A stretch of DNA of 64,000 bases from Pelorhabdus rhamnosifermentans (GTDB lineage Bacteria; Bacillota; Negativicutes; UMGS1260), in NCBI RefSeq assembly GCF_018835585.1, contig NZ_JAHGVE010000016.1, positions 1 through 64,000 on the forward strand. The letters are read 5' to 3'. A program made the translations under genes and the position numbers. Under the pieces are notes generated by a model that searched no databases, had not been told where the DNA came from, and was given only the letters and a program-made list of their open reading frames with translations. Numbering within the stretch: position 1 is the stretch's first letter; each line of letters begins with the position of its first letter. Below are positions 18,605 to 27,182 of this stretch, one piece after another.

Positions 18605-19270
18605 TTAACGACTTAAGTACCCTGTCACCTTACTACTCGCATCAGCCATATGTTTACGTAATAATTTCTGAGCAACCTTAATATTTCCTTGCGCGCAAGC
18701 CTTTAATAACGCCCGATGCTCTTCTTGCGATTTTGTCTGAAAATGCAGAGTGGACAAATACAAACGCATATAACGTTCAACATTATTGTGCATGTTTTGA
18801 ATTAATGTAAGTAACTTGGGCCTATTTGCAGATTGATACAGAGTTTCATGAAACTGCCAATTCAATTCGCCACAGCGTCCAATATGGCTTTCTTCATCTG
18901 CCTCTTTTAAAATCTCATCTGCCTCTGCCAAATCCAGGTCAGTTAAATTAGGAATAGCCAGTTCCAGCGCCCCTAATTCCAAAAATAGTCGTATATCAAA
19001 TATCTCCTGTGCTTCATCCGCAGATAACTCACTAACCATCGCCCCGCGGTTAGGATAGAATCTTACCAATCCCTCCGCTTCCAGACTTTTTAACGCTTCG
19101 CGCAAAGCACTCATACTTACGCTAAACTTCGATGCTAATTCCTCTTGCTTGAGTTGAGTTCCCCCACTAAGTTCTCCAGAAAGAATTGCCTCGCGAAGAA
19201 TATCTGTAATCATACCAGGTAGCGTACGATAGGAAGCTTTTATCTGACTTTTTAAATTATAATTTTCCAT
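18605..19270 (-). CDS. GntR-family (FCD/FadR-type) transcriptional regulator
   Basis: A 221-aa regulator. The N-terminal winged helix reads ...ILREAILSGELSGGTQLKQEELASKFSVSMSALREALKSLEAEGLV. The C-terminal FCD domain has the usual metal-site residues (FHETLY, EEHRALL, LRKHM), which bind small carboxylates. ATG at 19270 is preferred since it gives the usual FCD N-terminus and leaves the long palindrome (19304-19346) upstream as an operator. It reads in the same direction as the GRE genes and directly precedes them. It is therefore the likely local repressor or activator responding to the pathway substrate. Confidence 0.93.
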   Translation of the reverse strand: MENYNLKSQIKASYRTLPGMITDILREAILSGELSGGTQLKQEELASKFSVSMSALREALKSLEAEGLVRFYPNRGAMVSELSADEAQEIFDIRLFLELGALELAIPNLTDLDLAEADEILKEADEESHIGRCGELNWQFHETLYQSANRPKLLTLIQNMHNNVERYMRLYLSTLHFQTKSQEEHRALLKACAQGNIKVAQKLLRKHMADASSKVTGYLSR

Positions 19271-19303
19271 GCCTTTATTATATAATTTTCTGCCGCGCCC
19301 GTA

Positions 19304-19346
19304 AATACTTTTTCGAATGTATACATTATACATTCGAAAAAGTATT
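19304..19346. promoter_or_regulatory. Perfect 20-bp inverted repeat upstream of gntR, probable auto-operator
   Basis: Arms 19304-19323 and 19327-19346 are exact reverse complements around a 3-nt CAT. Inside it, AATGTATACATT (19316-19327) has the form of FCD-type GntR operators. It lies 34 bp before the chosen gntR start. A terminator role is unlikely because no gene ends here on either strand. Confidence 0.6.
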
Positions 19347-19536
19347 TAACCTGCCTGTCATTAAAATGAACGATATAGACTACGCTGAAAGAATTGATAC
19401 ATGGCGGGATGAACAATATCACTTTTAGCCGCAACGTATCTACTGACTTCCAACAAAATATTAGCCACTAAACAGGGGTAAAAACCAAAGTATAGTGTAA
19501 TACTTACTGTAGGTAGTTTATAGGTGGTGCAGATTG

Positions 19537-21171
19537 ATGAAAAGACGAAAGTGCCTAAATATAAATAAGATATCGACTGCTATATCGGGTGCTTCGCTTT
19601 TCAAGGTCAAAAAGAACCTTTATGCTCTTAAACAACTCATTATGGAGAGTGAAGAAATCGCAGCCAAAATATCGCAGCTAATAGCAATACTTAGACATGA
19701 GAAAGCTAAAAGCGTTTTTACTACCGTAACAGCCAATAAAACTTTTTTTGAGGAGACATTCAAACAAAGTAGCGACCTTATCTTTTATGAATTTGCTACT
19801 TTTTCCGGCGTAAAAGTCTTGATAGTATATATTGACGGATTAGTTAACAAGGAAATTTTGGGTCGGGACGTTATAAATTCATTTATTATTAAATCGAAAG
19901 AACTACAAACAAATACACTTTTGGATTCGAAAGTTTTGAAAGATTTAATTGCAGTAGCAAACGTAACAGAAACCAAGACAATGTCTACAGTTATTGATAA
20001 TGTATTAAATGGTAATACGGTTATGTTTGTCGATAAAGTAGCTACTGCCCTGCTCATTGATTCCAAAGGATGGGAAAGACGAGCAGTAGCTGAGCCTGAT
20101 ACTGAGACTGTAATTAGGGGACCCCGTGAAGGTTTTATTGAGAATATCAGAACAAATACTAGTTTATTGCGGCGGAAGATAAAGAGCCCCAACTTAGTAT
20201 TTGAAAATATCACCCTTGGCAAACAGACAAAAACCAATGTTGCTATTGCCTATATTGATGGCATTGTAAACCAGTCAGTATTAGGTGAAGTGAGAAGACG
20301 ATTAAATAAGATTGATACAGATTCGATCCTAGAAACAGGCTATATTGAGCAATTTATTGAAGATAGCCCATTTTCAGTTCTGGCAACTGTTGGCAATACC
20401 CAAAAACCCGATATTGCTGCGGCCAAAATCCTTGAAGGTCGGGTAGCTATATTTTGCGATGGCACCCCGCATGTACTTACTATACCCCATTTATTTATTG
20501 AAACGCTGCAAACCAGTGAGGATTACTACATGCGACCATTACTCGCAACGGCATGGAGAATCCTCCGAATTTCAGCTTTTCTTATTAGTATATTTGTACC
20601 TAGCTTTTATGTTGCTCTGCAGACTTTTCATCAAGAAATGATTCCAACGATACTTCTATTACGTATGGCTGGCACAAACTCGGATATACCCTTTCCGGCT
20701 GGAGCGGAAATGTTTATAATGCTAGGCTTTTATGAGTTACTCCGCGAATCAGGCATCAGACTCCCGCGGGCTGTAGGATCAGCAATTAGTATCGTGGGCG
20801 CGCTCATTGTTGGCGAAAGCGCGGTAAACGCCGGCCTCGTAAGTGCTCCCGTGGTTATCATTACGGCCATTGCTGGAGTTACTGGTTTTATTGTACCAGC
20901 CTTATCGGAAGCTGTCATGATTTATCGGATTCTTTTCTTAATTGCAGGCAGCGTAATGGGACTATACGGCATCGTATGTGGGATCTTCGTCGCTGTGATG
21001 CACGCTGTTTCACTGCGTTCCTGTGGCGTTCCCTACACTTCCACGCTGGCACCTTCTGATGAAAGCGTATTTAAGGATTTTATTTTTCGCTTCCCCCTAT
21101 GGACGATGAAGAGAAGGCCAGAAGCTATTGAAAAAAACAATCAGCAAAGGCAAGGGAAAAACCAATGGTGA
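19537..21171 (+). CDS. Spore germinant receptor subunit A (GerA family)
   Basis: A 544-aa GerAA/GerKA-type protein. The large soluble N-terminal region has the conserved VIYIDGLVN and EVIRGPREGFIENIRTN-like stretch (here TVIRGPREGFIENIRTNTSLLRRKIK at about residues 190-215). Five or so transmembrane helices occupy roughly residues 340-500 (PFPAGAEMFIMLGFYELLRESGIRLPR). ATG at 19537 is preferred over the adjacent TTG, with AGGTGGT upstream. It sits in the inner spore membrane and, with the B and C subunits, forms the nutrient-gated ion channel that starts germination. It overlaps the next gene by 7 bp. Confidence 0.95.
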   Translation: MKRRKCLNINKISTAISGASLFKVKKNLYALKQLIMESEEIAAKISQLIAILRHEKAKSVFTTVTANKTFFEETFKQSSDLIFYEFATFSGVKVLIVYIDGLVNKEILGRDVINSFIIKSKELQTNTLLDSKVLKDLIAVANVTETKTMSTVIDNVLNGNTVMFVDKVATALLIDSKGWERRAVAEPDTETVIRGPREGFIENIRTNTSLLRRKIKSPNLVFENITLGKQTKTNVAIAYIDGIVNQSVLGEVRRRLNKIDTDSILETGYIEQFIEDSPFSVLATVGNTQKPDIAAAKILEGRVAIFCDGTPHVLTIPHLFIETLQTSEDYYMRPLLATAWRILRISAFLISIFVPSFYVALQTFHQEMIPTILLLRMAGTNSDIPFPAGAEMFIMLGFYELLRESGIRLPRAVGSAISIVGALIVGESAVNAGLVSAPVVIITAIAGVTGFIVPALSEAVMIYRILFLIAGSVMGLYGIVCGIFVAVMHAVSLRSCGVPYTSTLAPSDESVFKDFIFRFPLWTMKRRPEAIEKNNQQRQGKNQW

Positions 21172-22340
21172 TACTTAAAAGAATAGTAGCAATCACTTTA
21201 ATGCTAGTATTAGCTTTACCTCTTACAGGGTGCTGGAATCGTCGTGAATTAAATACCCTGGGAATTGTCGGCTTAGTAGGCGTAGACACTGGTAATAATG
21301 GCATTAAAACTACGTTTGAGGTCATTAAGCCTGAAAAGTCCGGAAAGAGTGGTGGTGAAAAAAATGAAATACCCGTCAAGTACGTACAATCCGACGGTCA
21401 GACTCTTATAGAAACCTTTCGCAGCTCTATGTTACGGTTTGACCGCAAGCTGTTCGTAGCGCACACCAAAGCATTTTTGTTCAGTGAAGCTGTTGCCAGA
21501 AATGGGTTGGCAGAGCATCTTGATGCGATTCTACGCGGCCCGGAGATGAGATTGTCCATGCATTTAGTCATTATAAAAGACGATTCCGCTGCCGATATTA
21601 TGACCATTGCCAGTGGAATCAATACTATTCCTTCAAGCTATATCGAAGACTTACTGAAGCAACATACATCCTTGTCGAAAAGCGTGGATTCCAAAGTTTT
21701 AGATTTTTTAAAGACCTATACTGGCAAAGGGATAAACCCCGTTGTTACGGTCCTAAGAAAAGTAAAAAAGGCCAAAATCGGAGCAGGACAGAATGATGAA
21801 TACGAATTAAGTCCTGAAGGAGCAGCCGTGTTTCTCAAGGATAGATTAGTCGGATTTCTTGACGGCGATGAAACGAGAGGTTACAACTGGGTAACCGGCA
21901 AAGTAACCAGTGGCATCGTTGTATCCCCTACTCCTAATAGTAAGGGGACTGCCTCTGTAGAGATATTAAAAGCTGGGAAAAAAACTGAGGTAGAGATTAA
22001 TGGTAATGATATAAAGATCAAAGTAAAAATTAATATGATCGGCATGCTGGATGAAGAAACTGCTAACTTCCAACTAACAGATCCGGCTACAATAGAAATG
22101 TTGGAACAGGAAAATTCTCAGGTCATTAAACAGGAAGCAGAACAAACCCTGCTAAAAGTGCAAACCGAATATAAGTCTGATATTTTTGGCTTTGGCCAGC
22201 TTGTCCACCGCAAATACCCTCAGGAATGGAAGAATCTGCAGAATAATTGGGATGAATTGTTTTCACAAGCAACCATTGAAGTGGAAGTTCAAACAAAGAT
22301 AGTAAAGACAGGAAAATCATCGCTTCCTGTGAAAGAATAA
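21165..22340 (+). CDS. Spore germinant receptor subunit C (Ger(x)C lipoprotein)
   Basis: A 391-aa lipoprotein with lipobox LTGC (Cys23) followed by the family-typical CWNRRELNTLGIVGLVGVD. The rest is the Ger(x)C fold (FEVIKPEK, SMLRFDRKLFVAHTKAFLFSE). The ATG lies inside the stop of the A subunit gene (ATGGTGA), so translation is coupled. It is anchored on the outer face of the inner spore membrane as part of the receptor complex. Gene order A-C-B differs from the Bacillus A-B-C order. Confidence 0.95.
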   Translation: MVILKRIVAITLMLVLALPLTGCWNRRELNTLGIVGLVGVDTGNNGIKTTFEVIKPEKSGKSGGEKNEIPVKYVQSDGQTLIETFRSSMLRFDRKLFVAHTKAFLFSEAVARNGLAEHLDAILRGPEMRLSMHLVIIKDDSAADIMTIASGINTIPSSYIEDLLKQHTSLSKSVDSKVLDFLKTYTGKGINPVVTVLRKVKKAKIGAGQNDEYELSPEGAAVFLKDRLVGFLDGDETRGYNWVTGKVTSGIVVSPTPNSKGTASVEILKAGKKTEVEINGNDIKIKVKINMIGMLDEETANFQLTDPATIEMLEQENSQVIKQEAEQTLLKVQTEYKSDIFGFGQLVHRKYPQEWKNLQNNWDELFSQATIEVEVQTKIVKTGKSSLPVKE

Positions 22341-22360
22341 AAAGGGGTCAACAACAATTG

Positions 22361-23461
22361 ATGACAAATTCAGAAAAAATATCACCACTGCAAGTCATAT
22401 TTTTACTAAGCATGAGTCGCATATCTATAGTACTCTTATGGTTTCATTTCTCCAACCAGGATGTATGGATTACAGAAATTCTTTCGCTGTTTTATATTGC
22501 AATATTCATTGCTCCTTTATTATTTTTGAGTAAGCAGTTTGCTAATCTGACGCTCATAGAGTATTTACCAATAATAACGGGTAAACGGATCGGTAAAATA
22601 CTAGGGGCTTTATATGTCGTTTTCTTTCTATTTATTGCTACCCTTGATTTATCATTGTTTGATAACATTCTTAAGCCAATAAATTTTACCGAAACTCCGG
22701 ATTTTGCCATCATATTCCTCGCATTAACCGCTTGTGCTTATGGCGTATATAAGGGCTTGGAATGTATTGCACGATCGGCAGAAATTTTTACCCCGCAAAT
22801 TTTAGCCGTTATTATTTTTTATGCAATACTACAAATACCCGAAATGGATTTCAAAGTATTTCTACCAATATTAGCTGATTCCACTTTTTGGGAGATCAAC
22901 TCCCTAGCCTTTATTACCGCTGCCAAAATGAACGAGATGATAGTTCTTGCTATGCTGGTTCCGTCTATTAATAAAACAAAGACTACCAATACAATTATCA
23001 TCTGGACAATAATTATTATTACCGTATTTTCCCTTATAATCATCGTTCCAACGCTAGCAGGATTAGGACTTACGCTCTCAAAAAAAACATTCGACCCTTA
23101 TTACCTCTTTATAAAACAAATTAACATATATGATTTTATCACACGCATTGAATTTTTCATGGTTGGCGCATGGAATATTGGTATGTTTATGAAAATTTCA
23201 CTGTTCTTACATTTGGCAACAATGAGCTTGGTACAACTTCTGGGAATTAAAAATCGCAAAGTCCTCATTATTCCTATGGCTATAGTAATATTCATGATCA
23301 CTTTAAAAACAGACATTCTTAAGTCTGTTGTAGTATTCAATATTATTGAATACTACATACTGTATATCGACTTGATTTTTATGTTTGGCATTCCTGTAGT
23401 TGTATTGGGGATGTTTTTCCTGAAAAGAAATGTGACCGCAAAAAGTGACTGCAATAATTAA
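22361..23461 (+). CDS. Spore germinant receptor subunit B (GerAB/APC-type transporter)
   Basis: A 366-aa polytopic protein with about ten hydrophobic helices of the spore-permease branch of the APC superfamily (SPLQVIFLLSMSRISIVLLW at the start, FLALTACAYGVYKGLECIARSAEIF in mid-protein). The B subunit binds the germinant. The ATG at 22361 follows an in-frame TTG; AAGGGG lies about 12 bp upstream. It ends the ger operon. Directly behind its stop lies the decayed tail of an ABC ATPase gene. Confidence 0.93.
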   Translation: MTNSEKISPLQVIFLLSMSRISIVLLWFHFSNQDVWITEILSLFYIAIFIAPLLFLSKQFANLTLIEYLPIITGKRIGKILGALYVVFFLFIATLDLSLFDNILKPINFTETPDFAIIFLALTACAYGVYKGLECIARSAEIFTPQILAVIIFYAILQIPEMDFKVFLPILADSTFWEINSLAFITAAKMNEMIVLAMLVPSINKTKTTNTIIIWTIIIITVFSLIIIVPTLAGLGLTLSKKTFDPYYLFIKQINIYDFITRIEFFMVGAWNIGMFMKISLFLHLATMSLVQLLGIKNRKVLIIPMAIVIFMITLKTDILKSVVVFNIIEYYILYIDLIFMFGIPVVVLGMFFLKRNVTAKSDCNN

Positions 23462-23463
23462 AA

Positions 23464-23535
23464 GTCCATGAACTGTATCAACAAATCTGGTATAGCTTAA
23501 AAGACGAAATCTCAACAAAGACAATGCATCAAAAC
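23464..23535 (+). pseudogene. Remnant of an SsuB-like ABC ATPase C-terminus
   Basis: In frame from 23467 the sequence reads HELYQQIWYSLKDEISTK. This matches NELYQQIWYNLKDEVTKK, the C-terminus of the intact ATPase ending at 4136, at both protein and DNA level. There is no start, no Walker motifs and no room for a gene between the ger stop and the convergent TerC gene. Confidence 0.75.
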
Positions 23536-23546
23536 GACTGTCCGGC

Positions 23547-24245
23547 TTATTTCTCAAGGATAAGCTTCAGTTTTTCATGCTTCTTGAAATATCCCAGCAA
23601 GATGACAGAAAGCGCCAAACCTACTTTTATTAACAGTTCATAACGTATAGCGGCGAGTCCTAGCGCTTTGTCACTAATAATCATTTCAGCTGCCGCATAC
23701 CCTAAAACACCCGTACCAATATAGATAATAACTGGATAACGATCCATAAGTTTCATTAACACTTGCGACCCGAAAACAATCATGGGAATACTCACCATAA
23801 CGCCCAAAATAATCAAAGCATATTGACCGGCAGAAGCAGTTTGCGATAGAGCAGCTAAGGCCAAAACATTATCTAAACTCATAATGACATCAGCAACTAA
23901 AATGGCTTTCACTGCCTGAGCCACACCTTGCGCTTTCAGCGACGTCATGTCTTTGTTATCCTGTCCCGCCAAATTCACAGCAATCCAAACCAAAGCAATT
24001 CCGCCTAAAAATTGAAGATAGGGAATTTTGAGCAGGAATGAAGCAATAAAAATGAGGACAATTCTTGCAACAATGGCACCGATACTGCCAATTAAAACTA
24101 CTTTTTTTCGTTGCTTAGGCGTAAGATTTTTACTTGCCAAAGCAATTAGAACAGCATTATCACCCCCAAGGAGCAAATCAATTAGAATAATCCCACCAAG
24201 TGCCAAAAGCCATTCACTATTTGCATACATCATAAAATCCACCAT
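23547..24245 (-). CDS. TerC-family integral membrane protein (probable metal exporter)
   Basis: A 232-aa protein with about seven transmembrane helices. It has both TerC family acidic motifs: LIDLLLGGDNAVLIALA near the N-terminus and VADVIMSLDNVLALAA in the middle. The yybP-ykoY Mn2+ riboswitch directly upstream, with its own terminator, links it to manganese homeostasis. Other TerC proteins so controlled export Mn2+ or support metalation of exported enzymes. ATG at 24245 is preceded by GAGGGGG at 11 bp. It is a monocistronic unit convergent with the ger operon. Confidence 0.92.
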   Translation of the reverse strand: MVDFMMYANSEWLLALGGIILIDLLLGGDNAVLIALASKNLTPKQRKKVVLIGSIGAIVARIVLIFIASFLLKIPYLQFLGGIALVWIAVNLAGQDNKDMTSLKAQGVAQAVKAILVADVIMSLDNVLALAALSQTASAGQYALIILGVMVSIPMIVFGSQVLMKLMDRYPVIIYIGTGVLGYAAAEMIISDKALGLAAIRYELLIKVGLALSVILLGYFKKHEKLKLILEK

Positions 24246-24264
24246 AATTCCAATTCCCCCTCAT

Positions 24265-24410
24265 TAAAAAAACAAAAAATAGCCAGACCATCGCCATAAG
24301 GCAAAGGTCTGGCTAAACACTATTATGTCAGTAAAGCCGGCGGCAAAAGCCACGGAATGACGACTTTACTTCAAGTTTCCTTGAAAGCTACTCCCCTTTG
24401 GAGCGGTAAA
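24265..24410 (-). promoter_or_regulatory. yybP-ykoY manganese riboswitch with terminator
   Basis: On the minus strand: AAAGGGGAGTAGC, then GTCGTCA, a GGCTTTTGCCGCC arm, and GCCAGACCTTTGCC...GGTCTGGC running into a T-rich tail (24265-24280). These are the conserved boxes of the yybP-ykoY Mn2+ sensor, in order and spacing. The last hairpin (24281-24314) doubles as the terminator. It lies 20 bp before a TerC gene, the classic target. Mn2+ binding would favour read-through. Confidence 0.93.
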
Positions 24411-24429
24411 CTATTTTTTTGTATAATTT

Positions 24430-24458
24430 ATTATATAGCAACGACAAAAGGAAGTCAA
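24430..24458 (-). promoter_or_regulatory. Promoter of the riboswitch-controlled TerC gene
   Basis: TTGACT (24453-24458) and TATAAT (24430-24435) on the minus strand, 17 bp apart. It lies just upstream of the riboswitch and inside the interval after the tupC stop codon. Confidence 0.88.
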
Positions 24459-24463
24459 CCTTC

Positions 24464-25540
24464 TCATACTAACTGAACTTCTTCTAGTTGAAAAGCTATC
24501 TGTACATTAAGTCCCGGCTGCATCCCCTTTGTAGCTTGTTCCCTCGGCACTCTGACAATAAACAAAATTTCCCGCACTTTTGCAGTAACTTGATATACGC
24601 CAATACCAGGCACAACCTGACAAACGACTCCCGAAAAGGTCGTCCAACCAACAGGTACGGACAGAACAGAATCGAAAATACAAAGTGAATCCCCAGGTAA
24701 ACAGCAAGCTGTAACACCGGTTGGAACAGGCCCTGGATAATCAAACTGTACTCCTTGTGCTAGAGTAACCCGCGAACCGACAATGCCACCTACTTTTTCC
24801 ACACTACAAGACAAAATATTATCCATAACCGTTAATTCCGCCACAGCTTGATTTGCGGGCCGACGCATAACCATTTCCGGACACCCCTCTTGAATGATCT
24901 GCCCCTTGGACAAAACAAGTACGCGTTCAGAAAAATAAAGAACATCGTTATAATTGTGACTAATAAGTAGCACCGTAATACCCAAAGAACGTGCTAATTT
25001 TTTTAAGTCCGCTAACAACAATACTCTTGTCGACGCATCAAGGGCAACAAAAGACTCATCAAGCAGTAGTAACTCCGGACTATAAACAAGTGATCGAGCT
25101 AAACTAACACGTTGTGCTTCTCCGCCCGACAGACATTGAGCTTCCCGCTGGGCTAAGTGCAAACAATGAAAGGCCTCCAGCGTAGTTTGAACCTTTTCCT
25201 TTATTTTCTGCTTGTCCATCCCACGCAATCTCAATGGTAATGATACATTATCAAACACCGTCTCATCAAGCAACAAAGAATCCTGAAAAACCATCGAACA
25301 GCGGCGACGCAAAGGAAGTAAACCATGCTGCCGCACATCATTGCCAAACAACTTAAGACTTCCTTGATCATAAGGAATGAGTAGGTTAAGCACCTTGAGC
25401 AGCGTGCTCTTTCCTGCACCATTGGGACCCACGACAGCTATAAGTTCCCCTTTGTTCACAGATAGCTGTTCAATATTGAGCACAAATCGGTTACCACGAT
25501 GTACTTTTATCTTTTCCATTTCAACAAAAGTCTGTTTCAT
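24464..25540 (-). CDS. tupC: Tungstate ABC transporter ATP-binding protein
   Basis: A 358-aa ABC ATPase. Walker A is GPNGAGKST, the signature is LSGGEAQRVSLARSL, Walker B is LLLDESF (Ser where Pro is usual) and the switch His is in LISHNYND. Residues from about 230 onward form a TOBE/MOP-like oxyanion-binding extension (DNILSCSVEKVGGIVGSRVTL...LPGDSLCIFDS). It overlaps tupB by 4 bp. It energises tungstate uptake for the AOR cofactor. Its stop lies next to the TerC promoter. Confidence 0.92.
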   Translation of the reverse strand: MKQTFVEMEKIKVHRGNRFVLNIEQLSVNKGELIAVVGPNGAGKSTLLKVLNLLIPYDQGSLKLFGNDVRQHGLLPLRRRCSMVFQDSLLLDETVFDNVSLPLRLRGMDKQKIKEKVQTTLEAFHCLHLAQREAQCLSGGEAQRVSLARSLVYSPELLLLDESFVALDASTRVLLLADLKKLARSLGITVLLISHNYNDVLYFSERVLVLSKGQIIQEGCPEMVMRRPANQAVAELTVMDNILSCSVEKVGGIVGSRVTLAQGVQFDYPGPVPTGVTACCLPGDSLCIFDSVLSVPVGWTTFSGVVCQVVPGIGVYQVTAKVREILFIVRVPREQATKGMQPGLNVQIAFQLEEVQLV

Positions 25541-26241
25541 ATACCTTCACGCTTGTCCTTCTGCTGGCAATAAGTCAGGGTAGCAACAACTCCATACGTT
25601 ACAATAAGCAGGATAAAACTGAGCGCAATGGCTGTGTCAAAGTTCCCCTTACTGACTTCCATCACAGTAGCCGTAGTCAACACACGCGTCTGATCTTTAA
25701 TATTCCCTCCGACCATCATCGAAGCGCCCACTTCCGATACAACACCACCAAACCCAGCCATAATGGCCGCAAGCAGGCCCAGACGTGCCTCTTTGATAAG
25801 CAGCCAACTTGCTTGCCAGTTTGTAGCCCCTAGTGATAGAAGCTGTAGTCTTAAATTGGGATTGAGTCCGCCAATAGCCGCGAAAGTCAGGCCTGTCACA
25901 ATGGGAGTCGCAATCACTGCCTGAGCCATCATCATGGCAAACGGTGTATACATCAGTCCAAACAACCCCAACGGCCCATATCGCCACAACAATAGGCTCA
26001 CAAACAACCCAACAACAACAGGTGGCAGACCCATGCCAAAATTTATGAAACTGAGTAAAATTCGTTTGCCAGGAAATTTTTTAAGTGCCAGCCACAATCC
26101 TACAGGCACGCCTAAAAATACACTAACAACGGTAGCCACACCGGATATTTTGATAGTCAACCACGTAATTTCATATACTTCGGCATCACTATTTACAAGT
26201 AAATGAATTCCCTGAAGTAATCCCTGCCAAATACTCTCCAT
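25537..26241 (-). CDS. tupB: Tungstate ABC transporter permease
   Basis: A 234-aa membrane protein with five to six hydrophobic helices. It carries the ABC permease EAA-type loop (LLSLGATNWQASWLLIKEARLGLLAAIMAGFGGVVSEVG), which is strongly conserved in TupB. It sits between the binding protein and the ATPase, overlapping the latter by 4 bp. Confidence 0.93.
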   Translation of the reverse strand: MESIWQGLLQGIHLLVNSDAEVYEITWLTIKISGVATVVSVFLGVPVGLWLALKKFPGKRILLSFINFGMGLPPVVVGLFVSLLLWRYGPLGLFGLMYTPFAMMMAQAVIATPIVTGLTFAAIGGLNPNLRLQLLSLGATNWQASWLLIKEARLGLLAAIMAGFGGVVSEVGASMMVGGNIKDQTRVLTTATVMEVSKGNFDTAIALSFILLIVTYGVVATLTYCQQKDKREGI

Positions 26242-26253
26242 AAATCATCCTTC

Positions 26254-27135
26254 TTACAAACCGAAATCTCGATCTGATTTTCCCCCGTCAGCAAAAAACA
26301 GGGACTGACCAAATTTATCCCTGCCATAAGCAGCAATTAATTTTTGTGTTTCAGGTGTCATTAAAAAATCACTGAATGCTTTGGCGCCAACCTTATTGAC
26401 TTTAGTAAATTTATCGGGATTCACTTCCATAACATGATAAATATTGAGAAGCTTCACATCACCTTCAACCAAAATTTCAAGAGAACTATTCTTTTTCTGA
26501 GCTAAAAAAGTTGCCCGATCCGTCAGAATATAGCCGTTTTTATCATTTGCAATACTAAGTGTCTGTCCCATACCTGTTCCCGATTCCTGATACCACGTAC
26601 CTTGTGGCTTGATATCCACTTGTTTCCACAACTTTTTTTCCATCTGATCGGTACCGGAATTATCGCCGCGCGAAATAAAAACAGCTTGCTTTGCAGCAAT
26701 GGCTTTCAGCGCCTCGGACGCACCAAGTCCTTTAATATGAGCCGGATCACCTGCTGGGCCAACAAGAATAAAGTCATTGTGCATCACTAGCCTGCGATTA
26801 ACAACGAAGCCACTGTCTAGCGTTTTTTTCTCAGCATCAGGCGCATGAGCCAAAAGTACATCTGCTTCGCCTTTTTCACCCATCGCAATGGCCTGTCCAG
26901 AACCAACGGCGATGGTCTTCACTTTATAGCCTGTTTGCTTTTCAAAAACAGGGATAAGCACATCAAGTAATCCACTATCTTGAGTACTCGTCGTTGTAGC
27001 TAAAATGATATCTTTGTTTTCCGGCACCTTGGGAGTATCAAACTGATTGGTACACCCCGCTGTGATCACACCACTAAGAAAAACAATTCCCAGTACAAAC
27101 GCTGTAAATCCAGAGGAAATCTGTTTAAAATTCAC
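26254..27135 (-). CDS. tupA: Tungstate-binding lipoprotein
   Basis: A 293-aa lipoprotein with signal peptide and lipobox TAGC (Cys28). The mature part starts with the TupA hallmark TTTSTQDSGLLDVLIP, then AVGSGQAIAMGEKGEADVLLAHAP and SRGDNSGTDQMEKKLW, which line the tungstate pocket. It captures tungstate outside the cell for TupB/TupC. It follows the MoeA-PBP fusion gene by 47 bp and belongs to the mobB-moeA-moeA-tupABC run. Confidence 0.95.
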   Translation of the reverse strand: MNFKQISSGFTAFVLGIVFLSGVITAGCTNQFDTPKVPENKDIILATTTSTQDSGLLDVLIPVFEKQTGYKVKTIAVGSGQAIAMGEKGEADVLLAHAPDAEKKTLDSGFVVNRRLVMHNDFILVGPAGDPAHIKGLGASEALKAIAAKQAVFISRGDNSGTDQMEKKLWKQVDIKPQGTWYQESGTGMGQTLSIANDKNGYILTDRATFLAQKKNSSLEILVEGDVKLLNIYHVMEVNPDKFTKVNKVGAKAFSDFLMTPETQKLIAAYGRDKFGQSLFFADGGKSDRDFGL

Positions 27136-27182
27136 GTCATTAATAACTCCCTTCCTAATATAGCTGTGCTCTACTCCCCTGA

